Positions 6,008-6,387 of a stretch of DNA of 6,387 nucleotides are shown one piece after another; within the stretch, counting starts at the first letter, position 1; each line of letters starts with the position of its first letter. A model generated the notes under the pieces. It was not told the DNA's origin. It ran no database searches and saw nothing but the letters and a program-made list of their open reading frames with translations. The stretch lies in assembly GCA_944380945.1 (NCBI GenBank), contig CALWJG010000092.1, positions 1 through 6,387 of the forward strand, written 5' to 3'. The DNA comes from an uncultured Agathobaculum sp. (GTDB lineage: Bacteria; Bacillota; Clostridia; Oscillospirales; Butyricicoccaceae). The position numbers were made by a program, and so were the translations under genes.

Positions 6008-6387
6008 CACAAACTCTCCCCCATCACCCTGCTCTGCGCTCTGCACAGGCGCGCGCAGCCGCGCTTGCCCAGACCGAGCAGCTTTTTCAGCTCGCTATCC
6101 GAGAACGGACGGCCCTCGCCCGTGCCCTGCACCTCGATGAACTCGCCCGCCGAGGTCATCACGACGTTGCAGTCCACGATCGCGTGGCTGTCCTCGGCGT
6201 AGTTCAGGTCGAGAACGGCCTCGTCCTCAAAAATGCCGACCGATACCGCCGCGACCTGCGCGGTGAGCGGCATGGTTTCGATCACGCCCTCGTCCACGAG
6301 TTTTTTGCACGCGAGCCACAGCGCGACGAACCCGCCCGTGATGGACGCGCAGCGCGTGCCGCCGTCCGCCTGGATGACGTCGCAGTC
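6007..6387 (-). CDS. rph: Ribonuclease PH, C-terminal part (5' end outside window)
   Basis: Phosphorolytic 3'-5' exoribonuclease that trims tRNA precursors, normally as a ring of subunits. The last 126 codons are present, about half of a typical protein of roughly 240 residues. The fragment opens in the conserved core with DCDVIQADGGTRCASITGGF, where TRCAS replaces the usual TRTAS, and continues with VALWLAC, LDLNYAEDSHA, DCNVVMTSAGEFIEVQGTGE and the ending FSDSELKKLLGLGKRG. The N-terminal phosphate- and RNA-binding residues cannot be judged. It ends in TGA at 6009-6007, overlapping the rdgB start by one base. It is the most upstream gene seen; the operon promoter must be beyond the window or further up. 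Confidence 0.96.
   Translation of the reverse strand, partial: DCDVIQADGGTRCASITGGFVALWLACKKLVDEGVIETMPLTAQVAAVSVGIFEDEAVLDLNYAEDSHAIVDCNVVMTSAGEFIEVQGTGEGRPFSDSELKKLLGLGKRGCARLCRAQSRVMGESL

Overview
The window is GC-rich, with G/C favoured at third codon positions. It holds one uninterrupted set of eight genes, all on the minus strand, so transcription runs from high to low coordinates. In transcription order they are: RNase PH (rph, 5' end outside the window), the XTP/dITP house-cleaning pyrophosphatase (rdgB family), the YhbY RNA-binding protein, NadD, the HD-domain hydrolase YqeK, a LytR-CpsA-Psr (LCP) protein, the ribosomal silencing factor RsfS, and leucyl-tRNA synthetase (leuS, 3' end outside the window). 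The core order yhbY-nadD-yqeK-rsfS is the one known from Firmicutes such as Bacillus subtilis. An LCP gene between yqeK and rsfS, leuS directly behind, and the high GC together suggest a high-GC Clostridia member (Oscillospirales-like). That taxonomic placement is inference.

Layout: rph (6007-6387) and rdgB (5435-6007) share one base (TGATG). A 41-nt gap leads to yhbY (5094-5393), whose stop overlaps the nadD start (ATGA; nadD 4501-5097). yqeK (3881-4462) follows after 38 nt, the LCP gene (2356-3861) after 19 nt, rsfS (1967-2335) after about 20 nt and leuS (1-1883) after 83 nt. No gap exceeds 100 nt and I see no convincing internal promoter or Rho-independent terminator, so co-transcription is likely. 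The largest gap, before leuS, contains a strong GC-rich hairpin without a U-tract and has no room for a T-box.

Functionally this is a housekeeping operon: RNA maturation (RNase PH), nucleotide-pool sanitation (RdgB), ribosome assembly or RNA binding (YhbY), NAD synthesis (NadD), Ap4A hydrolysis (YqeK), ribosome silencing (RsfS) and tRNA charging (LeuRS). The LCP protein is the cell-envelope member. All catalytic signatures I checked are intact.

The least ordinary part is the LCP protein. It carries repeat-built, low-complexity tails on both sides of its membrane anchor: a cytoplasmic Pro/Gln/Ala heptad tract, and an extracellular acidic Tyr/Glu/Gly/Ser tail with four perfect 10-residue repeats encoded by DNA that differs only at synonymous positions. 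Three consecutive genes (LCP, rsfS, leuS) also use non-ATG starts. I found no mobile element, CRISPR array, RNA gene or evident new system. The long open frames on the plus strand look like shadows of the GC-rich genes opposite.
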